Assembly: GCF_014534645.1 (NCBI RefSeq)
Contig: NZ_JACVQF010000225.1
Coordinates: 40,793-104,792 of the forward strand
DNA length: 64,000 nt
Direction: 5' to 3'
Origin: Streptomyces griseicoloratus
GTDB lineage: Bacteria > Actinomycetota > Actinomycetes > Streptomycetales > Streptomycetaceae
The position numbers and the translations under genes are program-made. Of this stretch, positions 44,449-52,123 are shown piece by piece; the first letter of the stretch is position 1; the number at the start of each line of letters is the position of its first letter. The notes beneath the pieces are model-generated. The model was not told the origin of the DNA and ran no database searches. It saw nothing but the letters and a program-made list of their open reading frames with translations.

Positions 44449-46010
44449 TTCTGCTTGTTCCTGTAAGCCGATTCCATGTCACTTATGAGGTGGGTGTTGG
44501 GCGGCCGTATTCGCAGCTCGAGGAACTCGTGTGCCGCTTGATCGCCGAAGCCGACCAGCCTGTCACGTTGACAGAGTTGCGTGACACTTTCAAGGTGCAC
44601 GATCGTCTCCTGATCGAGAGCGTGGTTACCCTAGTCCGCGCTGGATGGGCGGCGATGGATCTCGGGGTTGGGCTTGTTGTCACGGAGCAGGGCCGGCAGA
44701 CCTTCAGCGAGGGGGGCAAGCCGCACAACACAGTCGTACGTAGAGCGCGTGCGAATCTCTACATGGAGCGGGTGTGTGGGCTTCTACAACGCGAGACGCA
44801 GTCCAGGCTCAACGTGCGGACTCTGCGGGACCTTAGGTCCCTAATGAGCCAAACCGACCTGGATCGTTCGATGGTCACCGTACGCAACCCGCGCAATAGT
44901 CTGTCCGTCGGGCAGGCCCAGGGCTTGCTGCCGCACCGGCCTGGCGAGTGGATCAAGTGGGTAGCCGAGCCACGCATGCACACCAAGGCCAACGAGTTCA
45001 TGCCGGTCGCTGTTGATCTCTCCACTCGCACTGTGACCGGCCTGCCCAGGTCTTGGGAACCGCTACTGACCGACACACTATTGCGCGAGGCCACGGAGCG
45101 GGCCGAGGAGATGCGTGAGCTCTCATACGACGAGATCTCACAGTTGATGCCCCATCGGCCTGGCGCCAGGTCGAACCGCAGCTCGGCGCCAGGCACTTTG
45201 CTCCCCGGGAGCGCAACCTTGCTTCGGAGCACAGACGACTTCCTGACAGCGGTGGAACGGGCCGTCGAGCAAGCCCAGACCTCCATCCTCATCATGGCTC
45301 CGGAGATCGACGCAGCAGGCGTGAAGGCATGGGAGCCTCGGCTCAAAGCCGCGTTGGAGCGAGGCGTGTGCATCGACGTGCTCTGGGGAACTGGCCAGGC
45401 CGATAACGAAGCTGGGCTGGCTGAGCTGAAGCGCATTTCCGCACAGAGCGCAAATGGTCCTGTCCGGTCCCTGCGATTTAACGACCGATCCGCCGGAACA
45501 GTGAGCCGAATCGTCATAGCAGACGTCAAAGCCGAGCGCGGAGCCAGAGGCTGCAGTGCCATCTTGGGTGGCCTCTCCCTGCTGAGCGCGCAGGAGCCGG
45601 CGGACTGCCTGCTTCCCGGACTGCTCGTATCCGACCCTGGCGTCGTCGCGCAACTCGCCCGCGCGGTTGCCGGATGGTGGGCAGAGACACCAGGTCAGGA
45701 GTTCTCCGCTGCGATCGATCGTTGGCGGACCCTGGCGTCCCGTTGGGAAGAGAGCTCAAGATCGCCACTTGGCCATCACCCACCACCTCAGCAGACCAAT
45801 CGACTGTGCGTTTCTGGGGGCTACACCTCAGCGCGGGTGGTCCTCGACGTCGACTGTGCAGTGCTCGACTCCGAATCCGTCACGCCGGACGTGGAACAGG
45901 ATGTAGTTGTTCGCGCATACCAATCCGATGGTGCCAGCAGTGAGGACGAGTTCGGACATATTGGTTCGATGACTCTCCGTGGCGCAGTTGCGGTACATCT
46001 ACGCAGTTAG
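44445..46010 (+). CDS. mkoB: Winged-helix/PLD-fold protein (MkoB-like)
   Basis: 521 residues; GTG-type start overlaps the helicase stop as GTGA, so the two are translationally coupled. Residues about 24-88 look like a winged helix (QLEELVCRLIAEADQPVTLT, RDTFKVHDRLLIESVVTLVR). Residues about 260-412 have a phospholipase D fold: SILIMAPEID, LKAALERGVCIDVLWG, and at the active-site strand VSRIVIAD (353-360) then ILGGLSLLS, the position of HxKxxxxD and GSxN. Here His is Val and Lys is Arg, leaving only Asp, so nuclease activity is doubtful or lies elsewhere; an HTK at 179-181 is not in the usual place. Partner of the MkoA-like helicase. Confidence 0.72.
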   Translation: MILLVPVSRFHVTYEVGVGRPYSQLEELVCRLIAEADQPVTLTELRDTFKVHDRLLIESVVTLVRAGWAAMDLGVGLVVTEQGRQTFSEGGKPHNTVVRRARANLYMERVCGLLQRETQSRLNVRTLRDLRSLMSQTDLDRSMVTVRNPRNSLSVGQAQGLLPHRPGEWIKWVAEPRMHTKANEFMPVAVDLSTRTVTGLPRSWEPLLTDTLLREATERAEEMRELSYDEISQLMPHRPGARSNRSSAPGTLLPGSATLLRSTDDFLTAVERAVEQAQTSILIMAPEIDAAGVKAWEPRLKAALERGVCIDVLWGTGQADNEAGLAELKRISAQSANGPVRSLRFNDRSAGTVSRIVIADVKAERGARGCSAILGGLSLLSAQEPADCLLPGLLVSDPGVVAQLARAVAGWWAETPGQEFSAAIDRWRTLASRWEESSRSPLGHHPPPQQTNRLCVSGGYTSARVVLDVDCAVLDSESVTPDVEQDVVVRAYQSDGASSEDEFGHIGSMTLRGAVAVHLRS

Positions 46011-46150
46011 CATCCTGCTTCGCGCGGCATGCTCCAGTGGCACGTGAATGCCCACCAATCGCGCCTGCCCGACGGGCGCGGAAATCGGACCAAGCACTCC
46101 GGCCGCCGAGATGCCGAGGGCACATCCAAGGCACATGAGCCTGGGAAACG

Positions 46151-46228
46151 GCGTTGACCCGTGAGAACTACCGAGACCAGTTTCCGCCAGGTCAACGCAC
46201 TTTTCACCGAGAAACTCCAGGTCAGCGC
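46151..46228. repeat. Inverted and direct 9-base repeats beside the right flank
   Basis: GCGTTGACC (46151-46159) is the exact reverse complement of GGTCAACGC (46190-46198), and GGTCAGCGC (46220-46228) is a direct copy with one change. They lie 12-90 bases from the right flanking repeat, as arm-type integrase or Xis sites do near att cores. The rest of the 351-base gap 46011-46361 holds no credible gene. A long-loop terminator after mkoB is the alternative reading. Confidence 0.4.
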
Positions 46229-46239
46229 CCCGTCCCTCT

Positions 46240-46320
46240 CAGTTGCTGCACGAGTGGCAGGACTTCTCGCACCGGCTGCACGAGGCGGGGCATCAGCCGT
46301 ACTGCCTTGTGTGGCCCTGA
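46240..46320 (+). repeat. Right copy of the 81-bp island-flanking repeat (attR-like)
   Basis: A detached copy of the last 26 codons and stop of the gene at 37343, with no start codon of its own. Encodes QLLHEWQDFSHRLHEAGH then QPYCLVWP exactly. Differences from the left copy are synonymous (TCG for AGC, TAC for TAT). Confidence 0.85.
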
Positions 46321-46361
46321 GCTGGGTCTCGCTGGTGGCGGGTGGGGCTTCGGGGCTCGGG

Positions 46362-48044
46362 TCACAGGCCGCGGGCCAGGAGCAGGGTGACGTCGTCGGG
46401 TGGGGGCGTGGTGGGTAGCGTGGCGATTGCCGCCGTGCAGAGGTCCTCCAGGGACGCCGTGCGCTGGGTGAGCGCACGTCCCAGTCGTCGCAGGCCGACG
46501 TCGATGTCCTGGTGACGGTCCTCGACCAGCCCGTCGCTGAAGAGGGCGATCAGGGTGCCCGCGGGCAGGTCCAGCTCCGCGGTCGGGAATGCCAGCATTC
46601 CGAGACCGAGCGGTGTGCCGTGCGGCAGGTCGGGGAAGGAGACGCCACTGTCCGGGTGGACGACGGCGGGCGGCGGATGGCCGGCCAGTGCCAGCGTGCA
46701 CTTGCGGGTGGCGGGGTCGTAGACGGCGTAGACGCAGGTGGCACCCAGGGACGGGATCTCCGTTTCGGCCGCCTCCTCGTCCTCGGTCAGCCGGATGAAC
46801 GTCCGGTCCAGCCTGGTCAGCAGCTCCCCAGGAGGCAGGTCGAGGTCCGCGAGCGTGCGGATGGCCGTACGCAGTCGCCCCATGGTCGCCGCCGCGGCGA
46901 CGCCGTGCCCCACCACGTCGCCCACCACGAGGGCCAGGCGCCCGCCGGGCAGTCCGATGACGTCGAACCAGTCGCCGCCGACACCGTCCTCGGCGTCCGC
47001 GGGGAGGTAGCGGGCGGCCACCTCCATGGCGGTGCCGCCGTGCACCCGCCGCGGCAGCAGGCTGCGCTGGAGGGCGAGGGCCGTGTTCCGCTCACGGGTG
47101 TACCGGCGGGCATTGTCCAGGCTCAGCGCGGCCCGGGCCACCAACTCCTCGGCCAGGAGCTGGTCGTTCTCGTCGAACGGCGTCGGATTCGACGTCCGTA
47201 CGAAGACCGCCACGCCCAGGAGGACGCCTCGGGCGTGGACCGGGAGGATCAGCAGGGAGTGCATGCCGAACTCACGGATCTTCGCGGCCCGCGCCGGGTC
47301 GTCGGCCAACCAGGTGTCGTGCGAGGTGTCGAGCAGGGGTTCCAGCAGGGGACGGCCCGTGTACAGCACCTGAGTGAACGGCGACGTCTCCGGGACGTAC
47401 ACCACCTCGCCGATCGACCACAGCGACTCCGGGGCACCGGTGTGGACCGAGGCCCGGCCCGCTCGCCTGAACTTGGGGACACGTCCGCACGAGGGGCCCA
47501 GCCGGTCCAGCGGCTCCTCCCCGAACCGCACCGCCTCCGTGAGGTCGACGGTCACGTAGTCGGCGATCAACGGCACCGTGTAGTCGGCCAGCTCCTGTGC
47601 CGTGCGCATGACGTCCAGCGTGGTGCCGATGCGCGCGCCGGCCTCGCTCACCACCGCCAGGCGGTCCCCCGCCCACCGCCGGTCGGTGACGACCAGTATC
47701 AGCATGCACACCCCGAGAATGCGGCCGTCGGCGTCCTCCAGGCGCACGAAGGAGGCCGAGAAGGCGCGGTCCCGTCGTTTCCCCGCCACTGCCGGGACGC
47801 GGTACTCGCGGCCCGTGACACAGTGGCCGCCGGCCAGCACCCGGCGTATGAGGGCTTCCAGCCGGTCGGAGTCCCCGGTCAGGGAGTCCCGTGGCCGGCG
47901 GCCCAGGCGCTGCTCCCGGGCGATCCCGTCATAGCGTTCGAGGGCGTCGTTGGCCCAGACGCACCGCAGGTCGGTGTCCCAGACGGCGAGACCGACGACC
48001 GAGCCGGTCAGCAGGGCCCGGAGTGCCGGGCCGGCATCGTTCAT
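46362..48044 (-). CDS. PAS-GAF-PP2C (SpoIIE-type) protein phosphatase
   Basis: 560 residues from ATG 48044 (MNDAGPALRALLTGSVVG). Residues about 10-120 are a PAS-like domain (VWDTDLRCVWANDALERYDG, RGREYRVPAVAGK-like region), about 150-310 a GAF domain, and about 335-555 a SpoIIE PP2C phosphatase with GVGGDWFDVIGLPGGRLALV and VVGDVVGHGVAAAA, plus ALFSDGLVEDR near the end. Such proteins dephosphorylate anti-anti-sigma factors in Streptomyces. It follows the molybdenum-oxidoreductase genes by 4 bases and may be on the same transcript. Right-hand neighbour of the island. Confidence 0.9.
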   Translation of the reverse strand: MNDAGPALRALLTGSVVGLAVWDTDLRCVWANDALERYDGIAREQRLGRRPRDSLTGDSDRLEALIRRVLAGGHCVTGREYRVPAVAGKRRDRAFSASFVRLEDADGRILGVCMLILVVTDRRWAGDRLAVVSEAGARIGTTLDVMRTAQELADYTVPLIADYVTVDLTEAVRFGEEPLDRLGPSCGRVPKFRRAGRASVHTGAPESLWSIGEVVYVPETSPFTQVLYTGRPLLEPLLDTSHDTWLADDPARAAKIREFGMHSLLILPVHARGVLLGVAVFVRTSNPTPFDENDQLLAEELVARAALSLDNARRYTRERNTALALQRSLLPRRVHGGTAMEVAARYLPADAEDGVGGDWFDVIGLPGGRLALVVGDVVGHGVAAAATMGRLRTAIRTLADLDLPPGELLTRLDRTFIRLTEDEEAAETEIPSLGATCVYAVYDPATRKCTLALAGHPPPAVVHPDSGVSFPDLPHGTPLGLGMLAFPTAELDLPAGTLIALFSDGLVEDRHQDIDVGLRRLGRALTQRTASLEDLCTAAIATLPTTPPPDDVTLLLARGL

Positions 48045-48048
48045 GCGC

Positions 48049-50286
48049 TCAGATGAGGTCCTCGATCGTGATCGGCAGTTCGCGTATCCGCCGCCCCGTG
48101 GCGTGGTGCACGGCATTGGCGATGGCGGCGGACACGCCGACCTGGCCGATCTCGCCGACGCCTTTGACACCCAGGGGGTTGACGACGTCGTCCTCGACCT
48201 CGATCAGTTCGACGTCGACGTCGGGTGCGTCCGCGTTGACGGGGACGAGGTACTCCCCCAGGCTCGAACTGACCCAGTGCCCGGTGTCCGGGTCCATGTG
48301 GTTGGCTTCCAGCAGGGCCTGGCCGAGGCCCCACAGCATGCCGCCCATCAGCTGGCTGCGGGCCGTCTTGGCGTTGAGGACCCGGCCGGGCGCGAAGGCG
48401 CCGGTCATGCGCCGCACCCGGACGACGCCCAGGTCCGCGTCCACGGCGACCTCGGCGAACTGGGCACCGAAGGTCATCATCCCGTAGGGGACGTCGTGTG
48501 CGGGCGGATTCCACTGCCCCACGGCCTCGGCGTCCGGCCGCAGGGTGCGCCGCAGAAGGTCGCTGTACGACTCGGAGGCGGCTCCTGCGGTCATGACGCC
48601 GTCCCGCACGACCACGCGTACCGGGTCCGCACCGAACAGCGGCGAGCCGGGATCCGCGACGGCGCTGTCGACGAGTTGCCGGCGCAGGGCCGTGGCGGCG
48701 CTGTGCACGGCCGCACTGATCATGCCGGCGCCGGCCGAGCCGACCGCGGCGGCGATGTTCGGCAGATCGGTGTCACCGCTCTCGAAGCGGCACCGGTCCA
48801 CGCCGAGTCCCAGGCCGTCGGCCGCGACCTGGGCCATGACCGTGGCGACACCGGTGCCGAAGTCGGGGGTGGCGGCCTGGACGACCGCCGTGCCGTCGGC
48901 GTAGAGACGCGCGCGGGCGCGCTGCGGGTTGGCGAGCGGAGCGACCGGGTAACTGGCGGTGGCCATACCGGTGCCGATCAGCCAGTCGCCCTCCCTGCGC
49001 GTGCCCGGACGGGGATCACGGCCGGCCCAGCCGAAGCGGTCGGCACCGCGCTCGTAGCACTCCCGCAGGCCGCTGCTCGACCAGGGGTGCCCCGTCATGG
49101 CGTCGACCTCGGTGTGATTGCGCAGTCTCAGCTCGATCGGGTCCAGGCCCAGCTCGTGCGCGAGTTCGTCCAGCGAGCACTCGAGCGCGTGCATGCCGCT
49201 GGCCTCTCCCGGCGCCCGCATGAAGGTGGGGGTCATGGTGTTGGCACGGAACAGCCGGTAGGCCCCCTCGTAGTGGGGGCACGCGTAGATCTGCGAGGAG
49301 GTGCCGACGGACGGTTCCGCCCAGTCGTCGAAGTGGGAGGTCGGGGACAGCTTGAGGTGCCGTATGGCGGTCAGCCGGCCCTCGCGGGTGGCACCGAGCG
49401 TCACCTGCTGCTCCTGTTCCTCGCGGTGACCGACCGAGGTGAACATCTGCTCGCGGGTGAGGAAGAGCTTGACGGGCCTGCCGACCGCGCGTGCCGCCAT
49501 CGCGGCGAGGGTCGGGTGGGCGTGGATCATCGCCTTCGACCCGAAGCTGCCGCCGACGTAGTGGCCGATGACCCGGATCCGCGACATCGGGATGCCGAGC
49601 AGCCGGGAGACGGTCATCTGGGTGGCGTTGACGCCCTGGGTGGCGTCGTACAGCAGCAGGTCGTCCCCGTCCCACTGGGCCGTGGTGCAGGACGCCTCCA
49701 GCGGGTTGTGGTTGTTGGCCGCGTAGGTGTACGTGCCGTCCACCGTGACGTCCGCTTCCCGCAGCCCGGCGGCCACGTCCCCGCGTTCGGAACGGCCCGG
49801 TATCCAGCCCCCGAAGATCCGCTCGGGCTCGTAGGCCAGATCGCGTCCCTGGTCGAGGGTGGTGACGGGAGGGGTCTCCTCGTAGGAGACGCGCAGCAGC
49901 CGCGCGGCGTGCTGGGCCCGCTCCCAGGTGTCGGCGACGACCAGCGCTATCGGCTGGCCCGCGTAGTGCACGGTGTCGTCCTGCACGGGGAAGAAGGTCT
50001 GACCGGGCGCCGCCGTGCCGGCGAGCGAGGGGATGAGCGGGGGCTGCTCGGCGATCCTCGGCAGCGTCTGACGGGTGAGGACGGCCAGTACGCCCTCCTC
50101 GGCCTGTGCGGCACTCGCGTCGATGCCGGTGACTCGTCCGGCGGCGATACGGGAGCCGACCACGTACGCGTACGCCATGTCCGGGATGGGGATCTCGGCG
50201 GAGTACCGCGCGCGTCCGCTGACCTTGGCGTAGCCGTCGACGCGGTCGAGCGGCTGTCCTGTGGCGGAGGGGATGGTCGCGGTCAT
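48049..50286 (-). CDS. Molybdenum-cofactor subunit of a PaoABC-type aldehyde/xanthine oxidoreductase
   Basis: 745 residues. The catalytic glutamate is in GVKGVGEIGQVGVSAAIANA near the C-terminus; other landmarks are YVGGSFGSKAMIHAHPTLAA, FMRAPGEASGMHALECSLDE and PDFGTGVATVMAQ. It holds the molybdopterin-cytosine-dinucleotide site of xanthine-dehydrogenase-family hydroxylases. The closest build is E. coli PaoC (YagR). It overlaps the FAD-subunit gene by 4 bases and is third in an FeS-FAD-Mo operon. Substrate is probably an aromatic aldehyde or heterocycle, by family only. Confidence 0.92.
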   Translation of the reverse strand: MTATIPSATGQPLDRVDGYAKVSGRARYSAEIPIPDMAYAYVVGSRIAAGRVTGIDASAAQAEEGVLAVLTRQTLPRIAEQPPLIPSLAGTAAPGQTFFPVQDDTVHYAGQPIALVVADTWERAQHAARLLRVSYEETPPVTTLDQGRDLAYEPERIFGGWIPGRSERGDVAAGLREADVTVDGTYTYAANNHNPLEASCTTAQWDGDDLLLYDATQGVNATQMTVSRLLGIPMSRIRVIGHYVGGSFGSKAMIHAHPTLAAMAARAVGRPVKLFLTREQMFTSVGHREEQEQQVTLGATREGRLTAIRHLKLSPTSHFDDWAEPSVGTSSQIYACPHYEGAYRLFRANTMTPTFMRAPGEASGMHALECSLDELAHELGLDPIELRLRNHTEVDAMTGHPWSSSGLRECYERGADRFGWAGRDPRPGTRREGDWLIGTGMATASYPVAPLANPQRARARLYADGTAVVQAATPDFGTGVATVMAQVAADGLGLGVDRCRFESGDTDLPNIAAAVGSAGAGMISAAVHSAATALRRQLVDSAVADPGSPLFGADPVRVVVRDGVMTAGAASESYSDLLRRTLRPDAEAVGQWNPPAHDVPYGMMTFGAQFAEVAVDADLGVVRVRRMTGAFAPGRVLNAKTARSQLMGGMLWGLGQALLEANHMDPDTGHWVSSSLGEYLVPVNADAPDVDVELIEVEDDVVNPLGVKGVGEIGQVGVSAAIANAVHHATGRRIRELPITIEDLI

Positions 50287-51311
50287 GACGGGCTCCCTGT
50301 CCCGGGCCGGGGCGCCGGCCCGGCTCCCGGTCCATCGCTGAGCGTGCGCAGGGCGCGGACGATCGCGCGCTGGGCGAGTTCGACCTTGAAGGCGTTCAGG
50401 GGGGTGGGCCGGGCGTCGGCCATCTCCACGCGTGCGGCCATGCGGAAGCCGTCGGGGTCGGTGGCCGCGCCGACGAGGAAGTCCTCGGCCCGTCGGGCCC
50501 GCCAGGGTTTGGTGGCGACGCCGCCGAGGGCCATGCGCACATCCGCGATCGTGCCGTCCGCCACGGACAGCGCGGCCGCCACCGAGACCAGCGCGAACTC
50601 GTACGATGCGCGGTCCCGGACCTTGAGGTAGAGCGACCGGCGCGCCACCGGTGTGGCCGGCACCTCGATCCCGGTGATCAACTCACCGTGTTCCATGGGG
50701 TGTTCGCGGTGCGGGGAGTCACCGGGGACGAGGAAGAAGTCGTCGACGGCATAGGTCCGCTCCCCCTTCGGGCCCAGGGTGCGCACCCGGGCATCCAGCG
50801 CCACCAGGGCGACGGCCACGTCCGAGGGATGGGTGGCTATGCAGTGTTCGCTGGTGCCGAGCACGGCGTGACCGCGGCTGAAGCCCTTGATGGCCGAGCA
50901 GCCGGTGCCGGGTTCCCGCTTGTTGCACGGGGATTCGGCATCGCGGAAGTACGAACAGCGCACGCGTTGCAGCAGGTTGCCCCCCATGGACGCCATGTTG
51001 CGCAACTGGGCGGACGCTCCCGACTCCAGCACCTGGGCCAGCATCGGGAAGCGCTCGCGCACGACGGGGGCCGCGGCGACGTCGCTCATCCGGGCCAGTG
51101 CGCCTATGCGCAGGCCGCCTTCGGGGGTGCCTTCGATGCCGGTCAGCGGCAGGTCGTTGATGTCGACGAGTCGGCGGGGGTTCAGTACTTCCTGTCGGAG
51201 CAGGTCGACCTCGGTGGTGCCGCCGGCCAGGAAGTCGCTGGTGGGGTCCGTGCTGACGGCCTCGACGGCGTTCGCCGCATCGGTCGCGCGGAGGTAGGCG
51301 ATGGGCCGCAC
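50283..51311 (-). CDS. FAD-binding subunit with extra iron-sulfur insert (PaoB-type)
   Basis: 342 residues from GTG 51311, with GGGAG about 8 bases upstream. FAD motifs: FLAGGTTEVDLLRQEV and QLRNMASMGGNLLQRVRC. The insert RCSYFRDAESPCNKREPGTG, then CSAI and HCIATHPSDVAVAL supplies four cysteines, as in E. coli PaoB (YagS), which carries an additional [4Fe-4S] cluster. It passes electrons from the FeS subunit to FAD. Coupled by overlap to the Mo-subunit gene. Confidence 0.92.
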   Translation of the reverse strand: MRPIAYLRATDAANAVEAVSTDPTSDFLAGGTTEVDLLRQEVLNPRRLVDINDLPLTGIEGTPEGGLRIGALARMSDVAAAPVVRERFPMLAQVLESGASAQLRNMASMGGNLLQRVRCSYFRDAESPCNKREPGTGCSAIKGFSRGHAVLGTSEHCIATHPSDVAVALVALDARVRTLGPKGERTYAVDDFFLVPGDSPHREHPMEHGELITGIEVPATPVARRSLYLKVRDRASYEFALVSVAAALSVADGTIADVRMALGGVATKPWRARRAEDFLVGAATDPDGFRMAARVEMADARPTPLNAFKVELAQRAIVRALRTLSDGPGAGPAPRPGTGSPS

Positions 51312-51322
51312 GAGAAGTCTCC

Positions 51323-51847
51323 CTACGTCTGGTCGCGGACGGCGCGGATCGCGGCCCGGATGTTGGGGTAGGCGGCGCAACGGCAGATGTTGCCGCTCAT
51401 CCACTCCTTGATCTCGGCGTCGTCCCCCGCGTGTCCTTCCTCGATCAGTGCCACCGCGGACATGATCTGGCCCGGAGTGCAGTAGCCGCACTGGAAGGCG
51501 TCGTGCTCGACGAAGGCCCGTTGCAGGGGGTGCGGTTCGGCCTCCGGGGCGAGCCCCTCGATCGTCGTGACCTCGTGGCCCTCGCAGGTCAGCGCCAGGG
51601 TGAGACAGGCCAGTACGCGCCGTCCGTCGACCCACACGGTGCAGGCTCCACAGGTGCCCTGGTCACAGCCTTTCTTGGCGCCGGTCAGGTCCAGGTGCTC
51701 CCTCAGCGCGTCCAGGAGGCTGACGCGTGGTTCGACGTCGAGGCTGTGCTCGGTGCCGTTGACCGACAGGGTGATCCGGACCGGATCAGGTCCCCGTTCC
51801 ACCGCGGTCGTGTCTCGTCGAGTGAGGGCCGGGCCAGTAGCGGACAT
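51323..51847 (-). CDS. [2Fe-2S] subunit of the molybdenum oxidoreductase (PaoA-type)
   Basis: 174 residues from ATG 51847 with GGAGGTG upstream. First cluster: GCDQGTCGACTVWVDGRRVL with a further cysteine (LAC); second: FQCGYCTPGQIMSAVALIEE and NICRCAAYPNIRAAI. These are the two [2Fe-2S] sites of the xanthine-dehydrogenase family. Unlike E. coli PaoA no twin-arginine signal with a hydrophobic core is visible, so the complex is probably cytoplasmic. First gene of the operon. Confidence 0.93.
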   Translation of the reverse strand: MSATGPALTRRDTTAVERGPDPVRITLSVNGTEHSLDVEPRVSLLDALREHLDLTGAKKGCDQGTCGACTVWVDGRRVLACLTLALTCEGHEVTTIEGLAPEAEPHPLQRAFVEHDAFQCGYCTPGQIMSAVALIEEGHAGDDAEIKEWMSGNICRCAAYPNIRAAIRAVRDQT

Positions 51848-52123
51848 GGGGCACCTCCAAGTGCAGCACCTTCCGATTCTCTTATGGGCGTATTTAGTGC
51901 GCAAAAGGTGGGTTCGCGGACTGCGCCGGACGCGCGAGCGCGGCTTCCCCCTGGTGGCGTACGCCTGGTGGTCCGGACCCTCCGCGCGGGTGAGAGTGGC
52001 ACTGGCCGTGCGCGCGGTCGCGCCACGTGCGCGGCGCATGCCGTCTGCCAGGGAGCTGCCGATGCCTCAGAGCGCTTCCCTTTCGAGGTCTTCACCCCCT
52101 GACACACCGGCCGGCGAGGCCGT
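51848..52123. other. Divergent promoter region of the oxidoreductase operon and antiporter
   Basis: 276 bases. An A+T-richer patch (51875-51910) upstream of the [2Fe-2S] subunit probably contains its promoter. No credible gene. Confidence 0.45.

Larger units (their letters stand above)
37889..46320. mobile_element. Accessory island bounded by an 81-bp duplication (candidate integrated element)
   Basis: Two direct copies of the 3' end of the gene at 37343 flank 8.3 kb of DNA with different character from both sides: decayed genes on the left, a defence-type operon of lower G+C content on the right. One copy completes the host gene, the other is a detached 26-codon tail. That is the outcome expected when an element integrates by site-specific recombination into a gene end and supplies its own replacement end. 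No integrase, excisionase or conjugation gene is recognisable, so the element is either a cut-down remnant or was mobilised in trans. Homologous gene-end replacement is the alternative. Confidence 0.65.

Noticed and set aside
37970-46239. Search for an integrase, excisionase, transposase or tRNA gene in the island
   Set aside because: None could be recognised in any frame; the element call rests only on the flanking duplication and content.
47950-50631. 893-residue plus-strand open frame opposite the oxidoreductase genes
   Set aside because: Shadow of the Mo- and FAD-subunit genes; no recognisable motif and no ribosome-binding site.
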